A stretch of DNA of 35,326 nt from Oscillospiraceae bacterium (GTDB taxonomy: Bacteria > Bacillota > Clostridia > Oscillospirales > Ruminococcaceae): assembly GCA_016296505.1 (NCBI GenBank), contig JAEDJD010000021.1, positions 1-35,326 of the forward strand, in the 5' to 3' direction. The notes beneath the pieces are model-generated. The model was not told where the DNA came from. It searched no databases and was given only the letters and a program-made list of their open reading frames with translations. Both the position numbers and the translations under genes were made by a program. Shown piece after piece: positions 7,771 through 15,389 of the stretch. The number at the start of each line of letters is the position of its first letter. Position 1 is the first letter of the stretch.

Positions 7771-9432
7771 ATGAAAAAATGCAGTATCATGTTATCGGTT
7801 CTGGCGATGCTCTGCAGCAGTATGACGCTGCAAATCATTTCTGTCAGCGCATTGGAAGCCGCAACTATGGAAGAAATGTATATGCAAAATCAAGAGACGC
7901 AAGAGTTTCCGGACTCCAGCGCGACTTATACGAAAGCGGTTGAAAACAATCTTGAATTTCGTCTTTATGCTGATTATGCAGTCCTTACAAAGTGCAATGA
8001 CCGCGAAGTGACTGCGGTGGAGATTCCTGCTGAAATCAATGGTTTGCCGGTGGTTGGCGCAATTGATACGCCGTTTGGTTATTGCAGAAAATTGCAGAAG
8101 ATTACGCTGCCGGATTCATTCGAGCATTTTGTGTGGTATGATCTGATATGTACAACCGTACAAAGTATAAACACAGGTTCGGTTGGCGCGCATAGTGGCG
8201 TAATTCAGATTGCTGCCGTTGACGCCGAGGATGAAACGCTGATACCGTCCGTTTCGGAAGTTGTTATATCGGAAACCAATCCGTTTTATACCACGGTTGA
8301 TGGCGTGCTTTATACCAAAGACATGAAAACCTTGATAGGCTGTCCGCCTGCCAAAGAGATGCAGAGCCTGAATATACCGGAGCAGACGGAACGCATTGGA
8401 GATTATGCTTTTGTTGGATGCTATCATCTTGAAAACGCAGTGATTCCTTCCAATATCACGCATATCAATAATGGCGCATTTGCTGTCTGTATCAACCTGA
8501 AATCCATTGCATTTCCAAAGCATATAACATCTATTTCGGGTGATATGTGCTATAACTGTGAAAGCCTTTCTGATATCACGTTCAATGGCGATATTGATAC
8601 AATCGGATACGGCGCGTTCAGAAAATGTTCCGCACTGGAAACATTTGAAATTCCGGATACTGTGATATATATTGGCAGTTCTGCTTTTGAAGAATCCGGC
8701 TGTTTTGAAAATATCAATGATATATATTATGTAGACAACTGGGTTGTCGGGAGTGCGGAGGAGATTGAAAATGCAGATATCAGAGAAGGTACAATCGGCA
8801 TTGCGGAAGGTTCCTTCTTTACGAGAAATCAAATGCGCACAATCAATGTTCCGGCGTCTGTTCAATACTTGAATTATATTGTGTTCGCGCAGCTTACTTC
8901 TCAGCAAATTTCAAGAATGGATTATCATTGCCCGGTTATCACAGAAAAAGCCATTGCGGCTGCAAAGTCAACCAAGGATTTTTATATTTATGATCCGGAA
9001 TGTGAAATATTCGACAGCGAGAAAACGATTCCTGCACAGTATAAATATATAGAATATGTTGAAAGCGACGAGGATTACGGCACGCTGATTGACGGTAAAT
9101 TCTATAAAGAATCGAACGTATATAACGATGTGATTATTCATGGCTATGCCGGCTCTACGGCACAGGCATATGCGGAAAAGTATGATCGTCAGTTTGAAGT
9201 GATCGAGGACAACGTCATAAAGGGCGATGCGAATGCTGACGGTAAATTTGATGTATCCGATGTTGTAGCTGTTCAAAAGTGGCTTCTGAGCGTGCCGGAC
9301 GCCGCGCTTCCGGATTGGAAGGCTGCGGATTTGTGTCAGGACGGTGTGCTGAATGCGCTGGACCTTTCCATCCTCAAGCGTCGGCTTCTCTATCCGGATG
9401 TGCCGGATATGCCTGTAGAAAAACTCGTTTGA
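7771..9432 (+). CDS. Secreted BspA-type leucine-rich repeat protein with C-terminal dockerin
   Basis: A 553-residue exported protein; AAAGGAGG lies 7 bases before the ATG. A signal peptide (about 1-29) is followed by BspA/TpLRR-like (LRR_5) repeats: NGLPVVGAIDTPFGYCRKLQKITLPDSF, split here by a long insert, then ERIGDYAFVGCYHLENAVIP, NNGAFAVCINLKSIAFP and IGYGAFRKCSALETFEIP. The C-terminal dockerin has a good first loop (GDANADGKFDVSD). Its second loop (LCQDGVLNALD) has Cys where Asn is usual. LRR_5 domains mediate surface or protein binding, so I infer a binding module displayed by a cohesin scaffold. It is a single-gene unit with its own promoter and terminator. Confidence 0.85.
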   Translation: MKKCSIMLSVLAMLCSSMTLQIISVSALEAATMEEMYMQNQETQEFPDSSATYTKAVENNLEFRLYADYAVLTKCNDREVTAVEIPAEINGLPVVGAIDTPFGYCRKLQKITLPDSFEHFVWYDLICTTVQSINTGSVGAHSGVIQIAAVDAEDETLIPSVSEVVISETNPFYTTVDGVLYTKDMKTLIGCPPAKEMQSLNIPEQTERIGDYAFVGCYHLENAVIPSNITHINNGAFAVCINLKSIAFPKHITSISGDMCYNCESLSDITFNGDIDTIGYGAFRKCSALETFEIPDTVIYIGSSAFEESGCFENINDIYYVDNWVVGSAEEIENADIREGTIGIAEGSFFTRNQMRTINVPASVQYLNYIVFAQLTSQQISRMDYHCPVITEKAIAAAKSTKDFYIYDPECEIFDSEKTIPAQYKYIEYVESDEDYGTLIDGKFYKESNVYNDVIIHGYAGSTAQAYAEKYDRQFEVIEDNVIKGDANADGKFDVSDVVAVQKWLLSVPDAALPDWKAADLCQDGVLNALDLSILKRRLLYPDVPDMPVEKLV

Positions 9433-9500
9433 AGTGCGGATTATGGACATAAGCGCCTGTGGCGAACAGATCGTTACATGGAAAACCAAATCATAATAAT

Positions 9501-9537
9501 AAATCTCCTCACGCTGATAAGGTGTGAGGAGATTTTT
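9501..9537 (+). terminator. Rho-independent terminator of the LRR-dockerin gene
   Basis: Twelve-base stem AAATCTCCTCAC / GTGAGGAGATTT, 11-base loop, followed by T residues. Confidence 0.85.
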
Positions 9538-9600
9538 GCGCGTTGCTTTCTGCCGGATCAACATAATATAGTTAAATATTTATAAAATATAAGAAAAGAC

Positions 9601-9629
9601 TTGACATCTTATTCTTTTTGTGTTATTAT
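9601..9629 (+). promoter_or_regulatory. Promoter of the NrtR-pncB unit
   Basis: TTGACA (9601-9606), 17 bases, TATTAT (9624-9629). A small inverted repeat ATATT-GTA-AATAT (9631-9643) falls on the predicted start site and could be the operator of the encoded NrtR-like regulator; that is a guess. Confidence 0.75.
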
Positions 9630-9660
9630 CATATTGTAAATATCAAAAAGGAGCAATCAT

Positions 9661-10482
9661 ATGAATCATGAAAAAAAATTCCTTGCAGGGTATCGTATCG
9701 AAGATTATGAACGGCCTTCCGTGACGGCGGACGTTGCCGCATTCATGATTCGTACCGAGGACAAAAAAAATTACCGGAAGAATCCGGAAAATAAGCTTCT
9801 CCTGCTGCTAATCAAGCGAGGCAGCTATCCCTATAAGGATATGTGGGCATTGCCGGGCGGTTTTCTGCAAAAGGGTGAAACCGTTGAAGAATGCGCTTTG
9901 CGTGAAATTCAGGAGGAAACGACTGTCAGACCGGTCTCAATTCTGCCGGTTGGCGTATTCAGTGAACCGGAACGAGACCCGCGCGGCTGGATTATCTCCC
10001 ATGCCTACGCGTCCATTATCAGCGAGGAATCCGTCCGGCAGACAGGCTGCGATGACGCTGCGGATGCGCAGTGGTTTGCCGTCAGCTTTACGGATTCCGA
10101 GGATGGTCATTATCACCTCGCGCTGACATATGCGGATATCCGGATGGAAGCTGTTCTCGTACCGGAAAAAACACGCTTCGGCAGAACATCGTTCCGCATT
10201 CTGGAAAGCGGCGGTCTTGCGTTCGATCATGCTGCCATCATCGCAGCAGCATTATCCGCGTTGCGTGAAGAAGCCAAGAATTATGACGCGATTTTCGATT
10301 TCCTACCCGAAACCTTTACACTGACCGCATTGCAAAAGGTACAGGAAACAATCATGAATGTATCCGTTCTTCCTGCAAATTTCCGGCGCATGGTCAGCGG
10401 ATATGTCGAGGAGACAGAGGAATATACGCATGGCGAGGGACACCGTCCAGCCAAGCTCTACAGACGCAGACGCCTTGGATAA
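9661..10482 (+). CDS. NrtR-like Nudix protein: NAD-metabolism regulator or ADP-ribose pyrophosphatase
   Basis: The 273-residue product has an N-terminal Nudix domain and the C-terminal winged helix of NrtR proteins (LAFDHAAII, FLPETFTLTALQKVQETI, NFRRMVSGYVEETEEY). The Nudix box begins at G67 (GFLQKGE), keeps the metal-binding REIQEE (81-86) and has Thr88 where Gly is usual. NrtR represses NAD genes and senses ADP-ribose; some relatives hydrolyse it. Because the glutamates are kept, both roles are possible. AAAGGAG precedes the ATG. The next gene, a nicotinate phosphoribosyltransferase, is the classical NrtR target, which supports a regulatory job. Confidence 0.8.
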   Translation: MNHEKKFLAGYRIEDYERPSVTADVAAFMIRTEDKKNYRKNPENKLLLLLIKRGSYPYKDMWALPGGFLQKGETVEECALREIQEETTVRPVSILPVGVFSEPERDPRGWIISHAYASIISEESVRQTGCDDAADAQWFAVSFTDSEDGHYHLALTYADIRMEAVLVPEKTRFGRTSFRILESGGLAFDHAAIIAAALSALREEAKNYDAIFDFLPETFTLTALQKVQETIMNVSVLPANFRRMVSGYVEETEEYTHGEGHRPAKLYRRRRLG

Positions 10483-10556
10483 ATTATGATACGTATGAGA
10501 ATCAGCAATGTCATTTTGAATCGTTGCTGACAGTTTATATCAGAAAGGATGAATAG

Positions 10557-11747
10557 ATGATGAAACTGGAACCGATTGTGGTATCTCTGCTGGATACCGA
10601 TTTGTACAAATTTAATATGGATCAGGTCATCTTCCACAAGCATACCGATCTCTGCGGTCAGTATTATTTCAAATGCCGCAGCAAGGACGTTGTATTTACG
10701 CCGGAAATGGTAGAGGAAATCAACGAGCAGATCGACTACCTCTGCACACTCCGCTTTACTGCGGAAGAATTGGATTATCTGCGTTCGATCCGCTTCATCA
10801 AAAAAGATTACGTAGAGTTTCTGCGCCTGTGGCGTCCGATCCGGGATTATGTGACGGCTAAACTTGATGAAAATGGAGAACTGCAAATTATTGTAGACGG
10901 ACCGCTGTTTTCCGCGATGCAGTTTGAAATTTATTTGCTAGAAATCGTGAACGAGGTTTATTTCCGGATGCAGTATGATTATGAGCAGCTTCGGCGTTCC
11001 GCAGAGGCGCGTCTGGATGCAAAGATCAAAGCGCTGAACGATGGCACCTATACGTTCAGATTTGCCGAATTCGGCTGCCGGCGGAGACTGTCGCGTGAAT
11101 GGGAAGATGTTGTAGTCAGACGTCTTGTAACCGAAACCAAGAACTGCGTCGGCACCTCAAACGTCTATCTGGCGATGAAATATCATGTGACGCCGATCGG
11201 GACCTATGCACATGAATTTGTGCAGATGTATCAGGGTATTGACAACATTCCGCTTTCGTTTACGAATCACTATGCGATGCAGGATTGGTATGACGAATAT
11301 CAGGGCGATAACGGTACTGCGCTGACGGATACGATTACCACGGATCTGTTTCTGCTCGATTTTAATCGCTCGATGGTCAACAACTATACCGGCGTCCGCC
11401 ACGACAGCGGCGATCCCTATGCATGGGGCGATAAGATGATCGCGCACTATGAGAAATACGGTGTCGACCCGAAAACAAAGCTGCTGCTGTTCAGCGACAG
11501 CCTTGATTTTGACCGTGCGCAAAAGCTGTATGATTATTTTAAGGACAAAACAAAGGTATCGTTCGGCATCGGCACGTTTTGTACGAACGATACGGAAGAA
11601 TCTGCGCTCAATATTGTCATCAAGCTGCAATATGTCAATGGCAGACCGGTTGCTAAGCTTTCTGATGATATGGGCAAGGCTATGTGTCGCGACGAGGAAT
11701 ATCTCGCATATCTCAAGCGTGCTGTTGCATTCCGTCTCAACCGTTAA
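10557..11747 (+). CDS. pncB: Nicotinate phosphoribosyltransferase
   Basis: The 396-residue product joins nicotinate to PRPP with ATP use, giving nicotinate mononucleotide in the Preiss-Handler NAD route. Seen: the N-terminal LLDTDLYKFNMDQVIFHKH substrate region, His219 in GTYAHEFVQMYQG (the histidine phosphorylated in this family), and the PRPP-site string GVRHDSGDP (279-287). Length fits the family. AAAGGAT lies 8 bases before the first of two adjacent ATG codons. The 74-base gap after the NrtR-like gene has no clear promoter or terminator, so the two form an operon. Confidence 0.93.
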   Translation: MMKLEPIVVSLLDTDLYKFNMDQVIFHKHTDLCGQYYFKCRSKDVVFTPEMVEEINEQIDYLCTLRFTAEELDYLRSIRFIKKDYVEFLRLWRPIRDYVTAKLDENGELQIIVDGPLFSAMQFEIYLLEIVNEVYFRMQYDYEQLRRSAEARLDAKIKALNDGTYTFRFAEFGCRRRLSREWEDVVVRRLVTETKNCVGTSNVYLAMKYHVTPIGTYAHEFVQMYQGIDNIPLSFTNHYAMQDWYDEYQGDNGTALTDTITTDLFLLDFNRSMVNNYTGVRHDSGDPYAWGDKMIAHYEKYGVDPKTKLLLFSDSLDFDRAQKLYDYFKDKTKVSFGIGTFCTNDTEESALNIVIKLQYVNGRPVAKLSDDMGKAMCRDEEYLAYLKRAVAFRLNR

Positions 11748-11808
11748 TCAATATATAGAAAGCGTATTGGCTTGATCACACTTCCGGCTTTGCAAGGGTT
11801 CTGTTTTA

Positions 11809-12765
11809 TTATTCCACAATCTTTATGACATTGTTCTCGGCGAGACAGTTCAGAAATTCATAGCGTACAAGATCCTTGAATTCCGGTTTGACCATGTAGT
11901 ATATATAGTGTTCAACGAGATTGAACATATCAAATGTACGTCCCTCGATTTTGAACTGCTCAAAGCCCATCGGAATATAGGTGTTCCAGATTTCATCGGG
12001 AGAGATATGGTTTTTCAAGCCGGTGACATCAAACAGACTTCTTCCTGAACACATACAGCGTGAAAAACGCTGGATTTCCGGATGCTCCGATATCAGTTTT
12101 TCCTCGTCAAACGGTGCGTTCCGAAACTTTTTGACGTGTGTTGCATAGGCGATTTGCTGTAAACCGATTGCTTTGTAATGCTCGGAGCGTGATTTGCAGC
12201 TTGGATTACAGCAGGCATTGACCAGTAATTCGCATTTCTTTTTGTTTGGGATTTTGCTGAGCGTTTCCATATCATGGTTGAGGTCATAGTCGATGACGAC
12301 GATATGATAGTCCTTTTCGACCTCGCTATAGAGCTGATCGTGATCGGTGATGCGTTTGCAGGTAGAACTGGTGATTTTATAATTCGGATAGTTTTTCCGG
12401 ATATATTCTTCCAGCAGCGGTGATAGTACGATCACTTCGTTCATACCGTTATCGGCGTAGTGCATCACCATATTGCAGAAATCATCGCTCAGATGCTTCT
12501 TTTCAATCATGGGATTGGTGAAAGTGAAGCGCAGCGGAATCCCTCTGTCATTAAACGCCTTGATCACGCCTTTGACATAACTTTTATCGCAGACGCCGCC
12601 TTCGGTTCTGCCGCCGTTCCAGAGCGATGGTGGAAATGCGCCATAAATGGAAGCGATTTCTACGCCTTCTCGAAAGTAATCCGGACATTGTGCCAGTAAT
12701 TCTGCAAAACAAAGATTGAATTTAGAAAATCTTGAAAAACTTGGAAGATGAAATCGAGCTTTCAT
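11809..12765 (-). CDS. U32-peptidase-like TIM-barrel protein with cysteine cluster
   Basis: The 318-residue product resembles the U32 (collagenase-like / UbiU-UbiV) barrel. It carries the family-like GFEQFKIEGR (about 269-278) and clustered cysteines in VNACCNPSCKS (about 183-193) and SRCMCSGR (about 236-243). Such cysteines bind a 4Fe-4S cluster in UbiU/UbiV and related enzymes; cluster binding here is inferred. Substrate unknown. GGGGAGG sits 7 bases before the ATG at 12765. It is a single gene facing pncB tail to tail. Confidence 0.55.
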   Translation of the reverse strand: MKARFHLPSFSRFSKFNLCFAELLAQCPDYFREGVEIASIYGAFPPSLWNGGRTEGGVCDKSYVKGVIKAFNDRGIPLRFTFTNPMIEKKHLSDDFCNMVMHYADNGMNEVIVLSPLLEEYIRKNYPNYKITSSTCKRITDHDQLYSEVEKDYHIVVIDYDLNHDMETLSKIPNKKKCELLVNACCNPSCKSRSEHYKAIGLQQIAYATHVKKFRNAPFDEEKLISEHPEIQRFSRCMCSGRSLFDVTGLKNHISPDEIWNTYIPMGFEQFKIEGRTFDMFNLVEHYIYYMVKPEFKDLVRYEFLNCLAENNVIKIVE

Positions 12766-12855
12766 GCAGTAATACCTCCCCGAAAGTCGTTTGATTTCTT
12801 TTGAACTGTATCATTTAGATATCTGCATATCATTCTTGCAGATGCCATTCAATTA

Positions 12856-12861
12856 AGTATA
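12856..12861 (-). promoter_or_regulatory. Extended -10 of the U32-like gene
   Basis: On the minus strand TGT-TATACT, 90 bases before the start codon. No good -35 is seen at 17 bases, so recognition would rest on the TGn element. Confidence 0.4.
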
Positions 12862-12954
12862 ACATTTCCGGATATCCCGTTATGTTAATAAAACGTAAAC
12901 ATAGTGTTTCTAAATTGTGTCTGTGATGGTGTCAGCAGCCTGATGAATAAACAG

Positions 12955-12988
12955 AAAAACACGGTTCCGCACGGGTTCCGTGTTTTTT
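12955..12988 (-). terminator. Bidirectional-type terminator
   Basis: Stem AAAAACACGG / CCGTGTTTTT with a 13-base loop and T (or A) runs on both sides. It follows the truncated recombinase gene on the minus strand. Confidence 0.75.
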
Positions 12989-13038
12989 GCAATTTGGGGA
13001 AACTGAATTATCACTTTATAATATGTACAGATATACAT

Positions 13039-13467
13039 TTAAATGAAGCGTCTTTTTTGCAGAAGCTGTTCTGATGCGGCGATAGTTGCTAGGCGCATAT
13101 TGGTTGGCAAAGAAAAATGCGTAATCATGCCATTGATGCTGTCCACGCCGTCCGTCACAGCAATGAACCGCACGTCGTAAGACGGGAATGTCAGCTCCAT
13201 GAGTCTGTCCGTTTCCAAGTGATCTCGTCCCAGCCGGGACTGGTCTTTCACAATGACCGTGCCGATTTTCTCGTCCTCGATGTCTTTGAGCATCTGCACA
13301 TAGGCAGGTCTGGTCAAATCCACGCCACTGTAACCATGGTCGTCGGCATACTGCTGCAGAATCATCTTCTGGTTTTCAATGGACTGCGACTCGCCCTCAC
13401 GCATATCCTCCACGGAAAGTCGGCAGTATAACGCCGTAATCAAATTTCGGTTTGGTTTGTTATCCAT
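13039..13467 (-). pseudogene. Truncated TnpX-type serine recombinase
   Basis: The frame begins MDNKPNRNLITALYCRLSVED after AGGAGG at 8 bases, so I start at 13467 rather than 13503. It has resolvase-domain text: catalytic Ser in YCRLSVED, ESQSIENQKMILQQYADDHG, GTVIVKDQSRLGRD, FPSYDVRFIAVTDGVD. Intact relatives carry roughly ten to fourteen more residues between ADDHG and YSGVD, so an internal deletion is likely. After DGVDS the sequence is unrelated and the protein stops at about 142 residues, lacking the whole recombinase and zinc-ribbon C-terminus. It should be inactive. Confidence 0.7.
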
Positions 13468-13649
13468 TTTAACAATCCTCCTGTTCGTGTTGCCGTTTCG
13501 CACTCGCTTTCAGCGTGCCGACAAAGGAAACCTTGAGTTTTAGTTTGCTTTGTGTCGGCACAATCGGGTGTAGCGACTCGCTGTCCAAACCGAATAGGAT
13601 ACACCAACAGTATAAGCCCATTCGGTCGGGAAGTCCAGAAAATTTTCTG

Positions 13650-13835
13650 TTAACTTTTCGATTCCTGAATCAGATATTTCAGCTTATCCGCCGCTGTTTC
13701 CGGCGGATTTTCTGTATCCGTCAGCGGCAGGACGGACACGACCTCGTAAGTCTTTCCGTCGATGTGCATTTTCTTTTCCATATACAGATTTCTGCGTCTG
13801 TATGCTGTGGTGTTGATTTCGATTTCCTTTTCCAT
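13650..13835 (-). CDS. TnpW-like small transposon protein
   Basis: A 61-residue product starting MEKEIEINTTAYRR at 13835, with AAAGGAGATG before the ATG. The segment MHIDGKTYEVVSV followed by ETAADKLKYLIQ fits the small TnpW-like proteins found next to TnpX-type recombinases. Role unknown. Longer upstream reading to 13946 lacks a ribosome site. Confidence 0.5.
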   Translation of the reverse strand: MEKEIEINTTAYRRRNLYMEKKMHIDGKTYEVVSVLPLTDTENPPETAADKLKYLIQESKS

Positions 13836-13848
13836 GACATCATCTCCT

Positions 13849-13950
13849 TTACATGTGCATCCCCAACGCTTCCTTGCGTCGGATCTCCTCTGCCAGCACC
13901 TTGCTGTCGCTGTGCCGTTCGATGTCCTCATCCTCTGTCGGCTCATCCAT
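13849..13950 (-). CDS. Small acidic ORF of the degenerate mobile element
   Basis: A 33-residue frame, MDEPTEDEDIERHSDSK then VLAEEIRRKEALGMHM. Its ATG overlaps the stop of the preceding small gene (TAATG) and the TnpW-like gene starts 13 bases after its stop. The frame is open further upstream, so it may be the tail of a longer lost protein. Family not recognised. Confidence 0.35.
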   Translation of the reverse strand: MDEPTEDEDIERHSDSKVLAEEIRRKEALGMHM

Positions 13951-14081
13951 TATCGCAGCCACATCTGCAATGCCAGCGATAAGATCAAGAGCACCGACTG
14001 CGAAATCACAATCGCTCTGAGCATCCGCTGTCGCTCGTCCTCAGTGCAGCGAATTGTGATTGTTATGTTTCGTTTTCTCAT
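13950..14081 (-). pseudogene. MobC-like N-terminus with hydrophobic tail
   Basis: Start at 14081 with GAGAGGAG before it. MRKRNITITIRCTEDERQRM is the opening of MobC-type relaxosome ribbon-helix-helix proteins, but the product then turns into a hydrophobic stretch (AIVISQSVLLILSLALQMWL) and stops at 43 residues. Either a deletion or frameshift destroyed a mobC gene, or this is a small tail-anchored protein. I favour the former. Confidence 0.45.
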
Positions 14082-14113
14082 GGCATCACTCCTCTCAATT
14101 TCATAAAAGGGGT

Positions 14114-14158
14114 TCGGGGTACGCCCCGACCAGCTGCGTTCGGCGGACTGCCGAATGC
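14114..14158. other. Two adjacent hairpins, oriT-like, beside the mobC remnant
   Basis: TCGGGG-TACG-CCCCGA (14114-14129) is a perfect hairpin with a UNCG-type loop. A 9-base stem (14136-14144 with 14150-14158, one G:T pair) follows directly. Stem-loops next to mobC are usual at transfer origins; nicking here is not shown. Confidence 0.35.
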
Positions 14159-14357
14159 GATGCTGGCAAACCAAAGGTTTACTTTCGGTGAGTCCCGAAT
14201 CCCTGTATTTCTATTGCGGGCATTATCCGCCCACAAATGCCCCATGTTCGCCTGTGCGGCGTTCTGTGCCGATTCCCGATAAACTGCCCCACGGTAATTC
14301 CGAGGGCACAAATCGCTTACAAAACGCTGATGGGCAATGCGGTCGTTTCGATAAAGC

Positions 14358-14525
14358 TACCGTCACCCGAAGCCGTTTTACCGTCACCCATTTGCGAGTT
14401 ACCGGCACCCGTTTCGCTGCCATCAAAACACTGAAACAACGCAGATTCGACATTTTCAGAATCTCGGGTGCCGGTAGACTCTATGACCTCCACCCACAGG
14501 ATTCTACCGTCACTACTGTCACCCG
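14358..14525. repeat. 21-base-period direct repeats with an inverted copy
   Basis: The 12-mer TACCG(T/G)CACCC(G/A) occurs at 14358, 14379 and 14400, exactly 21 bases apart. Partial copies lie at 14505 and 14514; 14505 is five periods after 14400. A perfect inverted copy of the third unit lies at 14465-14476. The period fits two helical turns (iterons) or a 7-residue protein repeat (TVTR/TVTH, or VTV on the other strand). The rest of 14160-14660 shows no convincing gene. Confidence 0.6.
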
Positions 14526-14681
14526 AGGCGACATAAATGCAGCATATAAAAATGCCGTGCCATGCACAACTGATAAATCAGAGGGAGGGCTGTGGCTTTC
14601 ACCATTTCAACAGCCCATAAAAAATGAGTGCCCTCTACTATTAAGGACACTCGGAAACAGTTTGTAAACCACTTTTTTGAA

Positions 14682-14727
14682 AAAAATTCTAAAAAATAAA
14701 AAGAACTACCGCCCGATGACGGTAGCT
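14682..14727 (-). terminator. Terminator of the sigma-like gene
   Basis: Minus-strand stem AGCTACCG / CGGTAGTT (one G:T) around an 8-base loop, followed by a T-rich tract of about 20 bases. The stem includes the end of the coding region. Confidence 0.65.
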
Positions 14728-15095
14728 CTCATCTTGTCCAGAATTTTCTGATGCCGCTTGGACACAGCCATTTTGCTGATTCCGAACACATCGGCGATCT
14801 CCTGCATGATCATTTCATCCCAATAATACATCTCAATCAGCCTGCGTTCCTCATCGTTCAGCTGCTGCATCGCTTCCCGCAGCTTCTGGCGGTCGAGTCG
14901 ATGGAAAATCTGATTCTTAAACTTCCGACTGCTGTACTCCTGTTTGACCTCCACCGTTTCAAAACTACTTTTACTCAGATGTCGGCGGTCGGAGCGTTCT
15001 TCAGCAGCCTGCCGCTTGCGGTCGGATTCCATGAATTCGTACAGTTCGTCCGAAACTTCTACAACCTCATTCTGGACAGTAATCAGCTTGCTCAT
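14706..15095 (-). CDS. Sigma-70 region 4-type regulator of the mobile element
   Basis: The 129-residue product begins MSKLITVQNEVVEV at 15095, 4 bases after AAAGAGGTG; the upstream frame to 15137 lacks such a site. Its C-terminal half is a sigma region 4 helix-turn-helix: LNDEERRLIEMYYWDEM, then MQEIADVFGISKMAVSKRHQKILDKMR. Proteins of this size occur in Tn916/Tn5397-like elements as element-specific sigma or transcription factors. It lies at the upstream end of the leftward set of small mobile-element genes and probably regulated the element. It looks intact although the recombinase is not. Confidence 0.7.
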   Translation of the reverse strand: MSKLITVQNEVVEVSDELYEFMESDRKRQAAEERSDRRHLSKSSFETVEVKQEYSSRKFKNQIFHRLDRQKLREAMQQLNDEERRLIEMYYWDEMIMQEIADVFGISKMAVSKRHQKILDKMRATVIGR

Positions 15096-15134
15096 ATGCA
15101 CCTCTTTCCGCTGTGGAAAGGTACATATTCCCGA

Positions 15135-15177
15135 CACAGCCGAAGCTGTGAACGCTCACGAATCCGACCTTAGTCGG
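15135..15177 (-). other. Structured 5' leader of the sigma-like gene
   Basis: In the RNA, CACAGC-UUCG-GCUGUG (15150-15135) forms a hairpin with an extra-stable UUCG loop, and CCGAC-UAAG-GUCGG (15177-15164) lies just upstream. Together with the roughly 165-base leader this suggests control after initiation, as known for Tn916 attenuation, though no T-run follows either hairpin. Confidence 0.4.
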
Positions 15178-15266
15178 CGTATGGTTGCCTAAGCGGATAC
15201 CGTGATCACCTGAGGTTCATGCCCCAAACATATCCCTCACCGGTCAGCTGATTTTGTTGTATCTTT

Positions 15267-15295
15267 ATTATAGTACATATGTTCTGGCTTGTCAA
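15267..15295 (-). promoter_or_regulatory. Consensus leftward promoter of the sigma-like gene
   Basis: On the minus strand TTGACA (15295-15290), 17 bases, TATAAT (15272-15267). Both hexamers are perfect. Confidence 0.85.
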
Positions 15296-15333
15296 GAGAA
15301 ACATACTAAAAAGTAATAGTTCTCCAATACGGC

Positions 15334-15362
15334 TTGAATCCCTTGCCTGTTTGTGCTATAAT
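15334..15362 (+). promoter_or_regulatory. Promoter of the two-component genes
   Basis: TTGAAT (15334-15339), 17 bases, TATAAT (15357-15362) with TGC before it. No copy of the GATTGTACC repeat is present here, so autoregulation through that site is not indicated. Confidence 0.75.
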
Positions 15363-15389
15363 AAAAACAGACGAAAGTGAGGTGAGCGG

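Noticed and set aside
8116..8907. 263-codon leftward frame within the LRR-dockerin gene
   Set aside because: Antisense shadow; the plus strand carries clear LRR repeats.
14100..14660. CRISPR array
   Set aside because: Repeats are 12 bases with 9-base gaps, far too short, and no cas gene is present.
14155..14667. 170-codon frame over the 21-base repeats as a protein gene
   Set aside because: No ribosome site, no recognisable domain and equally open frames on other strands; kept only as a repeat.
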